In this document: positions 35,762 through 47,300 of the stretch, one piece after another
Layout: the number at the start of each line of letters is the position of its first letter
Position numbering within the stretch: the stretch's first letter is position 1
Assembly: GCA_905182995.1 (NCBI GenBank)
Contig: CAJJDP010000058.1
Coordinates: forward strand, 150,932 to 214,931
Length of the DNA: 64,000 bases
Reading direction: 5' to 3'
Origin: Paramecium octaurelia
Taxonomy: Eukaryota; Ciliophora; Oligohymenophorea; Peniculida; Parameciidae
Notes under the pieces: model-generated
The model's input: only the letters and a program-made list of their open reading frames with translations
Told to the model about the DNA's origin: nothing
The model's database searches: none
Translations under genes and position numbers: made by a program

Positions 35762-37823
35762 TCATTTATGATGAACTCTAAGTCTGGATGAAAATATGAT
35801 ATTGCACAATTTTTAGATTGTCATTTCCTTATTATTTTCATATAGTTTCTTTTACAATTAAGTATCTTAATTTTTTTGTCTTTCTTTGAATTGTATTTGT
35901 AATTTATAAAGCATGTCTGCTTTTGAGGCTGACATTGTGCTTCTTCTATTTTAAATATTGTTTTGAGGAGTAACTTAGTTAGAGTACAGTTATTTCCATT
36001 CTACTCTCTGACTCAAATTAATTATGGTTTGAATTTCCAATTTATCATTAGATCTCTTTTTGTTTTCAGATGACTATCTTGGACTAAACAAACTGGGAGT
36101 GTGTAGAGTAGATCTGGAAATAGTGTAAGGAGAAGTATTTGTAGTTCGAGCTGAGTTGAAACGACAACTTGTGCATTGGATAAGAGAACCTTAATTTTAT
36201 TATTTTATTGGAGATCCCTTCATTTTGGGTGAGTTGCTCTTCCATTTCCTAGCTTTTTCTCTTTTAGAATCTTCTCGAAATATACGATCTATAAGTTTTT
36301 GGTTAAAGTCTGAATATTTTCGAATAGCTTGGGTTTTGGGGACAGCCTTATCCGGACTTAAATTTTCTGAAGGTTCCTATATTGAACGGTTAGTGCAATT
36401 TTCTAAAAATGAGGATCTTGGAGATGAGGGATCCTCTTATAAGTAATAAGCTTACTTATTAATTACGAGTTTAGAATTCATAAATAATAGGTATGACTGC
36501 CGAATTTGAATTTGATTGGACAGCTGGTCTCATCATAGTGATACCCCCTCTGAGTTAGAGTTGCTAATTTCTGTTTGGTCCTCCAGCCATTGTAACTTCT
36601 TTCTTGATCATCTTCTTGGCAGTAACGGTCTTGGGACTTAGCAAATTGGATGGAGATTAGGTTATCACTTTTTGCATCCAAGGATGTCTGATCACTTGAT
36701 ATGCGGAGTATCTCTGATTCTGATCAGGATTAAGCATATTTGCCAGTAGATCCTTATATTCCTTAGTTAGAAGGAGAGAGGGAGGGAATGAGTAATTGCA
36801 CTTCAAGATATTGTCAATAGTTTACTCATCACTCTTGGTAGTAAAGGGTAAGTTGCCACAAACCAAAGCATATAAGATGACTCCCAGAGCCCAGATGTCG
36901 ATAGATGGTTTGATTTCAACGGCTTAACCACTCATCAATTCAGGTGGCATATAACTCAATGAGCCTCTGTCAACTTTATCAATAGTGAAATTTGTTGACA
37001 CAGTGGCTATACCGAAATCAATGATTTTAATGATTTTCTCGACCTTTGATGTCAAGAGTATGTTTTCTAATTTCAAATCTCGATGTATCAATCGTTTGTC
37101 ATGACAATATCGGATGGCTTCTGCAATTTGTCTAAAGATTATTCTAGCATCTTGTTCTGACAATCCTCCCTTTTCTAATACTGAGTAATGGGATTACCTT
37201 ATAGATACTCGACCAAATCTCCTCCTTAGAGGAACTCCATGATCAAGACCACCTGCATGTTGGGAAGAGTGTAACAATTCAATATCTTGACTATGTTGTT
37301 ATGTCGCAGGTTCTTCATCACTTCTGCCTCTCTGAATACCAGATCAATATCTTCGGCATTCCACAATTTGCCGGAATCAATTAATTTGATTGCCACTTGT
37401 TCGCCTGTAACTTTGTGCTTACCCAACATAACCTTCCCGAACCCGCCCTCTCCAAGCACTTTCATTATCTAATACACGCTGATTTAAGAGTAAGCATCGA
37501 ATTCACTGCCTATTTAGATTGTATTATAATTGTACTATCCGAAACATACAGTAATGTTCCTTCTTTTATAAAATGCAGATCCTCCTAGAATATCTCGACT
37601 CCTTATTAGGTGTAGAGTCTCAACCATGATATCTTCATCTTAAAATGCTTCTCCATTTTCTTCTTAATATCATGCATTGTTATTTGACCCTTCATGAATG
37701 ACATCAGACAAATACTTGAAAGAACCTGAATTTGATGATTTCAGCATCAGCCTATCCATTCAGTGTTAGCAGGATGTGTCTTTTCTTATCCGCTTATAGA
37801 GAATCATTCAATTCAAAGTCCAT
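35762..37823 (-). CDS. CAMK/SNF1-like kinase with ubiquitin-like N-terminus
   Basis: About 651 residues with introns of 26, 26, 23 and 31 nt; the spliced length is a multiple of three. A 22-nt version of the last intron also keeps frame. Residues about 15-90 look like a ubiquitin-like or doublecortin-like beta-grasp fold: ILLTLNGQADAEIIKFRF, HDIKKKMEKHFKMK and LRLYTQQGVEIF. The kinase follows: GEGGFGKVMLG, QVAIKLI, HRDLKLENIL, IDFGIA, the APE variant PPE in SLSYMPPELM, and SIDIWALGVILYALVCGNLPF, typical of the SNF1/MARK group. The catalytic residues are intact. The C-terminal 270 residues are Ser/Lys-rich with a final coiled coil. Its ATG is only 11 bp from the divergent helicase ATG. Confidence 0.88.
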
Positions 37824-37834
37824 TAATTAATTTA

Positions 37835-39976
37835 ATGGATGATATATAAGTGAAAGTTTTTATCCCAGAGAAATCTAAAGCAGTAGTCCCAAAAAGAGAT
37901 CGCAAATTGGAACATCAACAAAGGAAACTCAAACAAGAACAAAAGAAATAAAAATATTTTGACAAAATCCATGCAAACAGACAAACCGATTAATAGCCAC
38001 AACATTAAATCGAAAATAAAGATGCCCAATAAATCAACTAAACAAATGACAACAAATCATAACAAAGAAAACCAAGAGTGCCTATGAAATAACTGGTTAT
38101 CCATTAGAAACCACAAAGTGTTACTTTACCATCAATTAATGTTGAACAGGAGGGTGAAGTCTTTACTGAATAATATTTTGAAGATCTTCAAATTCACCCT
38201 AATGTCAAATTGGGGTTGAAATCAAGTGAATACGTCAAAATGACCAAAATCTAATAACTAGCCATTCCCATTGTAGACACAAGTAATTACTTATCACTAT
38301 TTCATTAGAAGCCAATACATTCATCAAATCTGAAACAGGGTCAGGTAAGACACTTGCTTATATGGTACCACTCATCTCTCATTTGATGAATGCTGAAGTC
38401 AGAATTACTAGAGAACAAGGAACTTACATTTTGATTGTTTGTCCAACTAGAGAACTCTCTTTGCAATGTGTGGATGCTGCACTCAAGGTAGGAAAAAAAT
38501 GTCCTAACATAGTTGTGGGGGCATTGGTTGGTGGAGAAAATGCTAATCATGAAAAAGCTAGACTTAGAAAGGGAGTCACCATAGTGGTTGGCACTCCTGG
38601 CAGAATATTATATCACATTCAAAACACTCAAAGTTTCAAATTCCTAAACATTAACACTTTAGTCTTTGAAGAGTGTGATCGAATTTTAGATATGGGATTT
38701 TAAAAGGATATTGAATAATTGATTTAATTACTGAGTGACAAAATCGATATTCCATCTTGTTAGAAAATCATGGTTTCAGCTCATGTCAATCAAAATATCT
38801 GTCAAATCAAAGGATTAGAAATTACACCCAAGAATTATAAATTTGTTGGATTCTCCAAAGAATTCATTAAAGGAACCAAAAATAAGGATATTCAAATAAA
38901 TGATGAGAATTAATAATGTGATTGGCTTGGAGAAGGTGATCCAACATGGTAAATCCCATCCACTCTCAAGTAATATTATACTCTCATTTAAGAACATCAA
39001 AAATTGGCATTTCTTTTTGCCTACATTCGCACTTAAATTGGTAAGAAAACCATCATCTTCGTATCCACCTGTGATGAAGTCGAATTTTATTCCTTTCTTT
39101 TCTAATAGGTCTAGTTTAGCAATCCATTCAAAAAAGAAGAACAACAACATGTTGAAGAAGAAGAAGAAGAAAAAAAATAAGCATTCATAACACAAGAGGT
39201 CTATAAATTACATGGCAACATTGAATAATAACAGAGATCTAAGACCTACTTCAATTTTAAGAAAAGCAAACATTAAGAAGGATGTGTTCTAATTTCAACT
39301 TCAGTGGCTTCAAGAGGTCTGGATTTCCCTGATGTGACAAATATCTTAGTTTTTGATCCTCCCGACTCATATGATGATTACGTCAATAAAGTAGGAAGAA
39401 CGGCAAGAATTAATAAAAATGGTATCAGTCTTATGGTGCTCTTTGAAAAGTATTTATTTCATTTTTAATCCAAGTCTTGAATCACAACAATTCATTGAGG
39501 AAATCCAATCTCATCTAGCTGCACCTCTAAATCTTATTGAATCTGCAGAATACTTTAAAGCCTTCCAATATTACCTATTTGAAACAAAGAAGATTCACGA
39601 CAAGATGCCTGACAAATTCCTGGCCTTAATGATCAAACAACTAATCAAATAGGATAAGGATTATTAATTGCAATCACGAAGGTTTATTTTATGATCAATT
39701 TCTAGAGCTTACGTAAGTTTCCTAAGAGCATATGGGAGATTGAAGAGTTTTAAGATCAAGACTTTGAATTTGCATAACTTATCCAAATCCTTTGCTCTAG
39801 AAAAAGCATTCTCTGAAGACACTAAGGATGAAAGATATCAGAAAGACTTGAAGTTCATCAACAGAGAGAAGTTCAGACAAAGGGAGGATTAAGCAAATGA
39901 AACCAGATGGGATAGAGAGAGAAAAAAGAGAAGAGTCATGTCTTAGGCAGAATTAAGTAAAATGGAATTCATGTGA
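37835..39976 (+). CDS. DBP7/DDX31-like RNA helicase with altered motif II
   Basis: 688 residues with introns of 26, 25 and 24 nt; the spliced length is a multiple of three. After a Lys/Gln-rich N-terminus the helicase motifs appear in order: I SETGSGKT, Ia PTRELSL, Ib GTPGR, II EECD (38668-38679) in place of DEAD, III SAH in place of [16 protein letters not shown] and [10 protein letters not shown] in place of HRxGRTAR. A C-terminal extension with [20 protein letters not shown] and [11 protein letters not shown] matches the DUF4217-type tail of DBP7/DDX31, which acts in 60S ribosome assembly in the nucleolus. A Glu-rich insert (near 39140-39180) sits in the second RecA domain. The assignment rests mainly on the tail. 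Confidence 0.8.
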
Positions 39977-40076
39977 TTTGTATATATATAATAAAATAGT
40001 ATATATATCGATATAATCTCTTTGATAGGCTTTCATTTTAATTTGGTGAATAAAAATATAAATGAAGCAAAAAGAA

Positions 40077-41696
40077 TCAAGAGTCTGCACCACAAAACAT
40101 ACACAATAAATCTGAATTTGGATGTCCTTAATTTATTACTTCCTTTAGCTGATTAAATTGAATTTCTTATTGATAATCTATTCCTACTGAATCAAAAATG
40201 ATTTTAGAGAAAAATTATGACATCTCATCCAAAAATTCCCTATTTCCATTCTTTATGAATTTCTGCAATGTTTATTAACTTAATTTTACAACCTCTTAAT
40301 ATGAAAGTTAGCCATCCTTATTAGAATCGGCAATCTTGATAAACAAATCAATTCTCTGATCCCTTGTTTTAGCTTATACTGAACTCATTAAATATAAGAA
40401 CTGTCCCCAATCCAAGAAACCAGAACAACGACTATCTATGATATCGAATATTCCCCTTGCCATATTCTCTGCTTAATCCTAGATGGTCTCAATCCCATTT
40501 CTGTATACTTCATAAGTAATACCTTGAACCTACAATTACTTGCTCTTTATTTTCATGTATCCTGATATGAGATGCAATACCTTATAAAGTGAGAAAAAAG
40601 CATATAATTAACTTCTGTTCAACCTATATTTAGCTTGCAATGAAGGAATGTTCAAATGCAACAAAGGTGGTATTTTGTGTAACATTTTCTTTTCTTAAGG
40701 AACGTAGGCTTTGGGAGTCTTAGAATCAGCTGGGAACTGTTTCCCCAAGATCTTGGTTAATTTTGTGCTTATTAAACTGGAAGTAGATATTTATTTCATC
40801 TCGAGAGCCCTGCTTTTGGGGGTTGGATATAATACATTTTCATAAAAGCGGATTATTTTTTCAACTTCTTCATTTTCCTTTGAAAGATTTGATTTGAGTT
40901 TAGCAATGAAATTATCTAATTCATCCTAACATTTTTGCATGTTGTCTATGAAATACTACTCTTGTTCTGTTAAATAATGTCTGGGAGTTGAATTAGCAAT
41001 ATTGGTTTTATTATTATAGGATAAATTTGATGGTCTATTTTATGAGCTGAATGATTGATGAGTAGTTTTGAATTTACAATTGGTAATAATAAAGGGATCA
41101 GAATTTTGGCGACTGGTCATTTTGAAATTATCGTAAACATTTTCTAAATCTTAGATTCCCTTTTAGAGTATTCGAGATCGGAAACTACTTTAGGGAATCA
41201 AATAATCAAAAGGATTGTTATGGATAATATGTTGATTTGAATTCAATAATGATTGTTTCCTTGATTTATCATCTGAAATGTTGTTGCTGATAAAACTAGT
41301 ATCCATTTAGATTATTTAAAATAATAATTTCTCGTATTTCTTATCGTATAACCAATGGTTGTTATCTTTTGTGCTGACGAGATAGGTTTCAATTGTTTTA
41401 TCATACATGGTAATCTAATTACCATTTAAATCATAAAAATAAAATTTTGGAGTTTTTAGTTGATTCAAATCAGAATATTGATTTAACTCTTTCTCCATCA
41501 ATTTCTCTATCTTAATTTATTTTCCTTAAGTGTAAAAACAATTCACCTTCTTGCAGTTGACAGTGTAATGATTTTAAACATCATCAATAAACACTACTTT
41601 GAATGCAATCAATTTCGATGATGAAGAGCTTGGCTAAGATAGTTTCAATAGAGGATTCCTCAACTTAATATTACTATTCCCTATTAATCTTGCCAT
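40077..41696 (-). CDS. EF-hand protein
   Basis: Intronless frame of 539 residues. The C-terminal third carries a calmodulin-like EF-hand pair: a degenerate loop in FDIIDSRCSGFLDWGQFLYL and a canonical 12-residue loop DSNKDGQLSYQE with Asp, Asn, Asp and Glu at the ligand positions. A Ca2+-sensing role is likely. The N-terminal 130 residues may form a beta-grasp domain (LIAFKVVFIDDVQNHYTVN, then FYFYDLNGNQITMYD), and the middle is Ser/Asn-rich. No kinase or protease domain is present. Its start is 17 bp from the divergent THOC5-like start. Confidence 0.82.
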
Positions 41697-41713
41697 TATT
41701 AATTAAAATAAAA

Positions 41714-43582
41714 ATGGAATTACAATAAAAAATCCAAAAATTCATAGATCAGATGAGAGAGAATGTAAGCAAGGCTACAGGTAAAAGAAATGATAGCATT
41801 GATTATTAATTGCTTACTGATTTAAGGAAAACACATAGAGAATTATATCGAAGTATAGAAGGAAATAGGAGAGTAAATTAATTGGAAAAAGATCAATTAG
41901 ACAAATAGACAATCAATTCTGAATGCTTGAAGTATTCTCAAACCTAATTGCAATAATAAATAGGACAATTCAAAGCCTTACAAACAAATCATTACAATTA
42001 AATTAGAAAATAACTTGATTTGGAGGGTAAGAACCCATTGGATCACAATAAAGAAATACTACATAAATTGGAGACAGAATTGGAAGTAAGAAGAGATAAG
42101 AAGAAAAAGCATGAAGAAATTACATGCGAATTTGAACATCTACAATCACAGTATGAACAAAAAAAATCACAATATTTCTAAGTTTTACCAGAATTACTGA
42201 AATAAACATAATCGCATCTTATACCTACTTTGAATATGTTTGAAATCCCTCATCTTGCACTTCCATCTCAATAGGAATTCTTTTAATAATTACCTTAACC
42301 ATTACATTAAATTTATTAAAAATTACAAACCAAATTCATACAATTAGAAATCATTTCACATCCTATAACAGACAGCTTCTATAAATAATCCCAATTTGAA
42401 TTGAAAGTTACGATCGAACAAGGCATATTTGATGAAATTGCATTAAATTATTTGGGAGTTACGTAGGAATACTTTTATGAAAATATCTACCCCTTCTCTT
42501 TCAGTATCAGATACTTTACCACATTGGATAAGATTGTATTTTAGGTGGATCGAAAGAATCAAATCTCATCAGAGGAACTCTTTTGTGGGTTATTTTAAGG
42601 GGATCCTGGAGAACCCATATTCATAAATGCTAAGAGCGATGAGGAAATCAATATTAATACCAAATATATGACTTTTCGATGGGCTAAACTATTGACTGGA
42701 TTTGAATTGAGTCCTTAAGAATTCTATCAATAATTATAGAAAAGAATATACAACATATAATTAATCAAAATTCAATTGCAGAAATTGTAAAAAAATGAAC
42801 TGCCTACAAATTTCCCTGGATTGAATTTTGAACAGAGATTTTAATTAAAATATTTTGGCAATTCTCAAATAAACGATGATACTCCTTTTTGGTATAAGTT
42901 TTGTTTAGGGTAAAGTTTGATTTACAAATAAAATAATGACACTACCTTATTGGTTGAAGATAAAACCTTATAATCATATATTTAATTAAATTATAGATTT
43001 GAAGGCCAAGCTGAACATCTTCATGATTGCTACAAAATGGTATTAGCTAAGGATGACTAATAGATAGAGATTGGTATCATAGTACCGCTGAGTTATCCTC
43101 AATAGTATTAATTATATATATAAACAGGTCAGTGCGTTATCAGATTTTATCTACTTAAAATATTAATATTTCACAATATGAATTTTTCAGTATTTGTAAA
43201 AATTTAGGGAATTGCTTAATTGAAGGGCTTTAATTATCATATCAAATACTACGAATTATCTAATAATTATCTGCAAGAAGATAAAATATACAATATTTTT
43301 TAAAACATTAATGAAAAGTGTATATATATATTTTATTTATCCATAAAATCATTATCTTTATTATCTAAATTTTATTCATCATACAATACAATTACAAATT
43401 TATCTAATCATATTTCTAATCACATTTAGATATATTCTACATCAAAGATTGAAACTGAAGATATAAGTTGTTTTCAATTTAATTTTATATTCTATAAACT
43501 TAAAATACAAAAATACCTCATCTATCTTCTTTAGGGAATAGTTAATATTAATTAATTAATTTTATTTAATATTTCTGTTTGA
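41714..43582 (+). CDS. THOC5-like subunit of the THO mRNA-export complex
   Basis: A frame of up to 622 residues open from 41714 to the TGA at 43580-43582. The N-terminal 200 residues match the THOC5 (Fms-interacting protein) pattern: HYNQIRKQLDLEGKNPLDH, then HKLETELEVRRDKKKKHEEI and LQSQYEQKKSQYFQVLPEL. The middle has the beta-rich C-terminal half (WAKLLTGFELSPQEFYQQL). THO couples transcription to mRNA export in the nucleus. The true C-terminus is uncertain: sequence after about 43310 turns AT-rich and non-protein-like, and an intron near 43190-43210 could shift to an earlier stop. Confidence 0.65.
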
Positions 43583-44334
43583 AATTGTACTTTTATTTGT
43601 GATTTGCTGAGTAAGGATCTTAAAGAAGATTTAAAATTTCAATAATTTGGAACTATTTTTCGCCTTATTTCTCTTCTTATATTTACAGATTTCTAAATGC
43701 ATTTCTATTTAAAGCTTTTTAATCTTATTTTTGTGAAGAAATAAAATTGAAATTTTTCAAATAATGTTTATATTATCATTCTTTAGTAATGAAATTCTAC
43801 CCATTGTAAAGAAACTTTTGGAAAATTACACTTATTTCTACAGCATCAAAAAAATAGACTCTATAATTTATTAATAACTAATAAGCAAAATTAATTTTCA
43901 TCTAATTGTTCTAACTACCGCAGCTTCTGAATTATAATTAATATTTTGTTTAATCTATTAATTAAACAGAATATAAATTTTAATTTTCACATTAAATTAA
44001 TAGAAAGGGTTTAAAATCCTTTTTAAGTTATTCCTAGTAAAGAGGAACATATAATATATAAGCCTAATAATTCATATATTGGCGAAGTTTGTTACTGAGT
44101 TTATGAACTTTGAAAATTTATTAGATTTCTAACAATATGAAGTTGCTAATAATATTTCTAAAATCTACGTAAGTTCAATAGAAATATTTAATTATGTGAG
44201 AGAGCTACGGTCAATGGTGATGAAAATTAATTTTTGGAAAGATTATTAAAAAAATAAAATTGATAAGTATTTATCAAACCCCCTCCTTTACAAATAATTT
44301 TTACTACAGAAATAACATTATTTAAATTAATAAA
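43583..44334. other. AT-rich intergenic region upstream of dynein
   Basis: About 750 bp, one of the longest gene-free gaps here. It is T-rich and AT-rich and shows no frame or RNA gene I can support. It presumably contains the dynein promoter and the 3' end of the THOC5-like gene. Confidence 0.5.
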
Positions 44335-47300
44335 ATGTTACAGAATGATGGTGAACAAGATCCCCCAATACAACCTCCTCAATTAGAGAATTCAAATATT
44401 ATTTTGCCTGATTAATTAGATCGTCCGCCAGATTCCCCAAATGTGAATAGGGCATCTCCTGATCATACTAGTCAAAATGGGCAAGATTAATTGGGAGATC
44501 TAAACGATCCAAAAGATCCAAACGATCCAAATGATCCAAAAGATCCAAACGATCCAAAAGATTCAAATGATCCAAATAGCGACTATTAACACCTGCAAAT
44601 AAAACTCAAACCAGCTGATGCTAATAGTAAATTATAAAGAATATTTAGAATACGGCTCTATTTATGTGAGAAAATAATTTTTGGAGCACTTGGACTTATA
44701 TGATTTTGATCAATTGAAGTGGGAATATGATCCTCATGATATTTTATCGATTAATTTTATGTGTAAGCATGGATATGCAAATTTGTTTGCTTGGATGACT
44801 GAATGTGGAATTCAAATGAGTGAGACAGATCCCCCTAGATTAGAATCTGATGCATTTGACTTAGACTTTGTTTACTTTTTGAAACTGCCACATCCTTAAG
44901 ACGTGATAATAAGCGAAGAAAATGTTGCTGAGTATGTCAGTGATGGTGTTATCAATGTTAATTACTTGAAGACATTGTTGAAATAAATGAATGCTTAATT
45001 CATACCATAATTTATTTAGGATTCCTCTTGGCCTGAAAATGTAAAAAAAGAGTTCTTGGCTTAATTACACAAATTCATGGCTACACTCACTGAGTATTCC
45101 TTCAGTCAAGAAGGCATCACTGAGTTGTATATCCCAAATGAAGACTTGAATAATATTGAGTAAGCATCTCATGACAAAGACTTGTTGTAAAGATTGGAGG
45201 CAATCTTATTGCATTGGTAGAGACAAATCAAAGACATTGTGAATAATTAAGAATTGGCTATTGAAAATGAAAATGCAGGTCCACTTGATGAGATCGCTTA
45301 TTGGAGATAAAGAAAAAACAATTTGTCACACATTCATGAATAACTGGAGAAGCCTGAGTTGAAAAGAATCATCCAAATATTGAGTGATAGTCAATATGTC
45401 TAGAGTTTCAAGGATGTTACTGAGAATATCAAATTGGGATCCAGTTAGGCAGAGGACAACTTAGAAAATCTAAAGATTCTATATGAACCTTGCAAATAGT
45501 TAGAGACAGCTACACCCAAGGAGATCCCAGAATTACTCCCTAATTTGTTATTCAGAGTGAGATACATATGGGAGAAGTCTAGATACTTTAATACTCCAGA
45601 GAGGATTCAAGGATTGATCCATAAAATTTCAAATGAGATTATTAAGAGATGCAAGTCTAGTATCAATATCAATGACATGTTGGACGGTGATGTGGAATAG
45701 TGCATTTAAGATTTGAATGATTCAATTGAATGCGGAGAACAATGGAAGAAGATTTACTAAAGAATGTCAGTTGCAATTGAGAAGATGTCATAATTGACTA
45801 AAGGACCTAAATGGGATTTTAATAATTCTATATTTGCTTAAGTGGATGCCTTCATCTCTCGTTGCAAGGAGTTATTGGAAATATGTGAAGGATAATTGCA
45901 ATTTGCCAGAAAAGGAGAAGGTAGTCACATTCCATAATTTGGAGGCAGCAAAGGTCAAGAGATTGAGGATAATCTTGAATAAATAAAGGATAGCTTTTCA
46001 AAGCATTTGAAACCCATTAGAGACATTCGTAAAACTGACAAGGACAAGATATTAGATGTGAAAGCTTCCAAGTGGCATGATGTCTTCAATGCTTTTCGTA
46101 ATGGAGTAAAGGATTTGGATGTTATGTACACCAATATTATTAATAATGCCTTTGAGAGTATGACAACAGTTCAATAAGGAGTTGAATTATTGGAAGCATT
46201 TGATTAATTGGCTAAAAGACAATCGATCAAGAGAGTTGTTCAAAACAAGGCTATAGTAGTCTTAGAATTGTTCATCTAAGAAATTGATGCAACAAAGCAC
46301 GAATTTGATAATATTAAGAAACTATAGTATTACCCTTTACAACATGGCTCATTTTCTGGATAGGCAATTTGGGTTAATTCATTGAGTCATAGAATCATGA
46401 GAATGAGATATTGGATTGATTAGATGTACTTCATTGATGACTCTATTAAGAGAACCGCAATTGAGAAATTTGAGTAATTATCATCGAATTTGAAACAATT
46501 CATCATAGAATCCAGATTGAAGGAATGGAAGGAAGATTGCAAAGATCTGGAAGACATAGTTTTGACTACTAGATTGGATAAGCAGGTATTATTGAGAACA
46601 GATGAGAAACATCCAGATTTCTAATATAAAAAGGAGTCTTTGAGACCTAAGATTGGCCATTTAGAAAGCAATTTCGATAGACAACTATTAAAATTGTTGC
46701 ATGAGACTTCAGCTTGGTAGAAATTGATAGCTGTTGGTGCTGTGATTCCAAGTTATGCCAATGATTTTACTTAGAATCACAAGGAGAGTTTGAGAGTGCT
46801 CAGAGAGTTGGTGATGTTGGTGGTCAGAGAATACAACAACATTATTGACTATATGACTGAAACTGAGAAGAAATTGTTTGCTCAACATTTGGAGACTGTA
46901 AATAAGGTAATATAACCATTGGCATCTCGTTTGAGATGGAGTGCAAAGACAATCATTGATAGTTAAGTTAGGGATTGTCGTAGAGCTTGTTAAGAGATGT
47001 TCTTGAAATTGAAGATGTTTAAGACCAATATGGACAAGATTGATGGCAAATGCAATGAGATTGCCAATAAATTGTTAATAAAGATAGATCGTAAGAAGCA
47101 ATATGATCACAAGTCCTTCGAGGAGGAATAAGAGAAACACAGAAGAGATATGTATTAGAAGTTGAAATAAATATTTGATGAAATAAGGAAGATATTGTCA
47201 GAGACTTATGATCCATTTTTATTTGATAGAGTTGAGGTCTAAACAGTTTGGTTGAAGTAGGTGAAGTTCATAGATTACAAGATTAAGGAGAGTTATGAGA

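Larger units (their letters stand above)
33251..35965. repeat. direct repeat with one N, probable contig overlap
   Basis: 33251-34607 and 34609-35965 appear identical over 1,357 bp, offset 1,358, and are separated by a single N at 34608. The repeat ends cut through two genes: the bZIP 5' end and the kinase 3' end. Removing one copy leaves bZIP, the basic unknown gene and the kinase each intact once. This is the signature of two contigs placed side by side without merging their overlap. Confidence 0.9.

Noticed and set aside
33251-35965. A true tandem segmental duplication
   Set aside because: The copies appear identical, are separated by exactly one N and are truncated inside genes at the N. 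Contig overlap explains all of this.
38815-39195. Minus-strand open frame with a long phenylalanine run
   Set aside because: It is the complement of the Lys/Glu-rich segment of the helicase and has no coding character.
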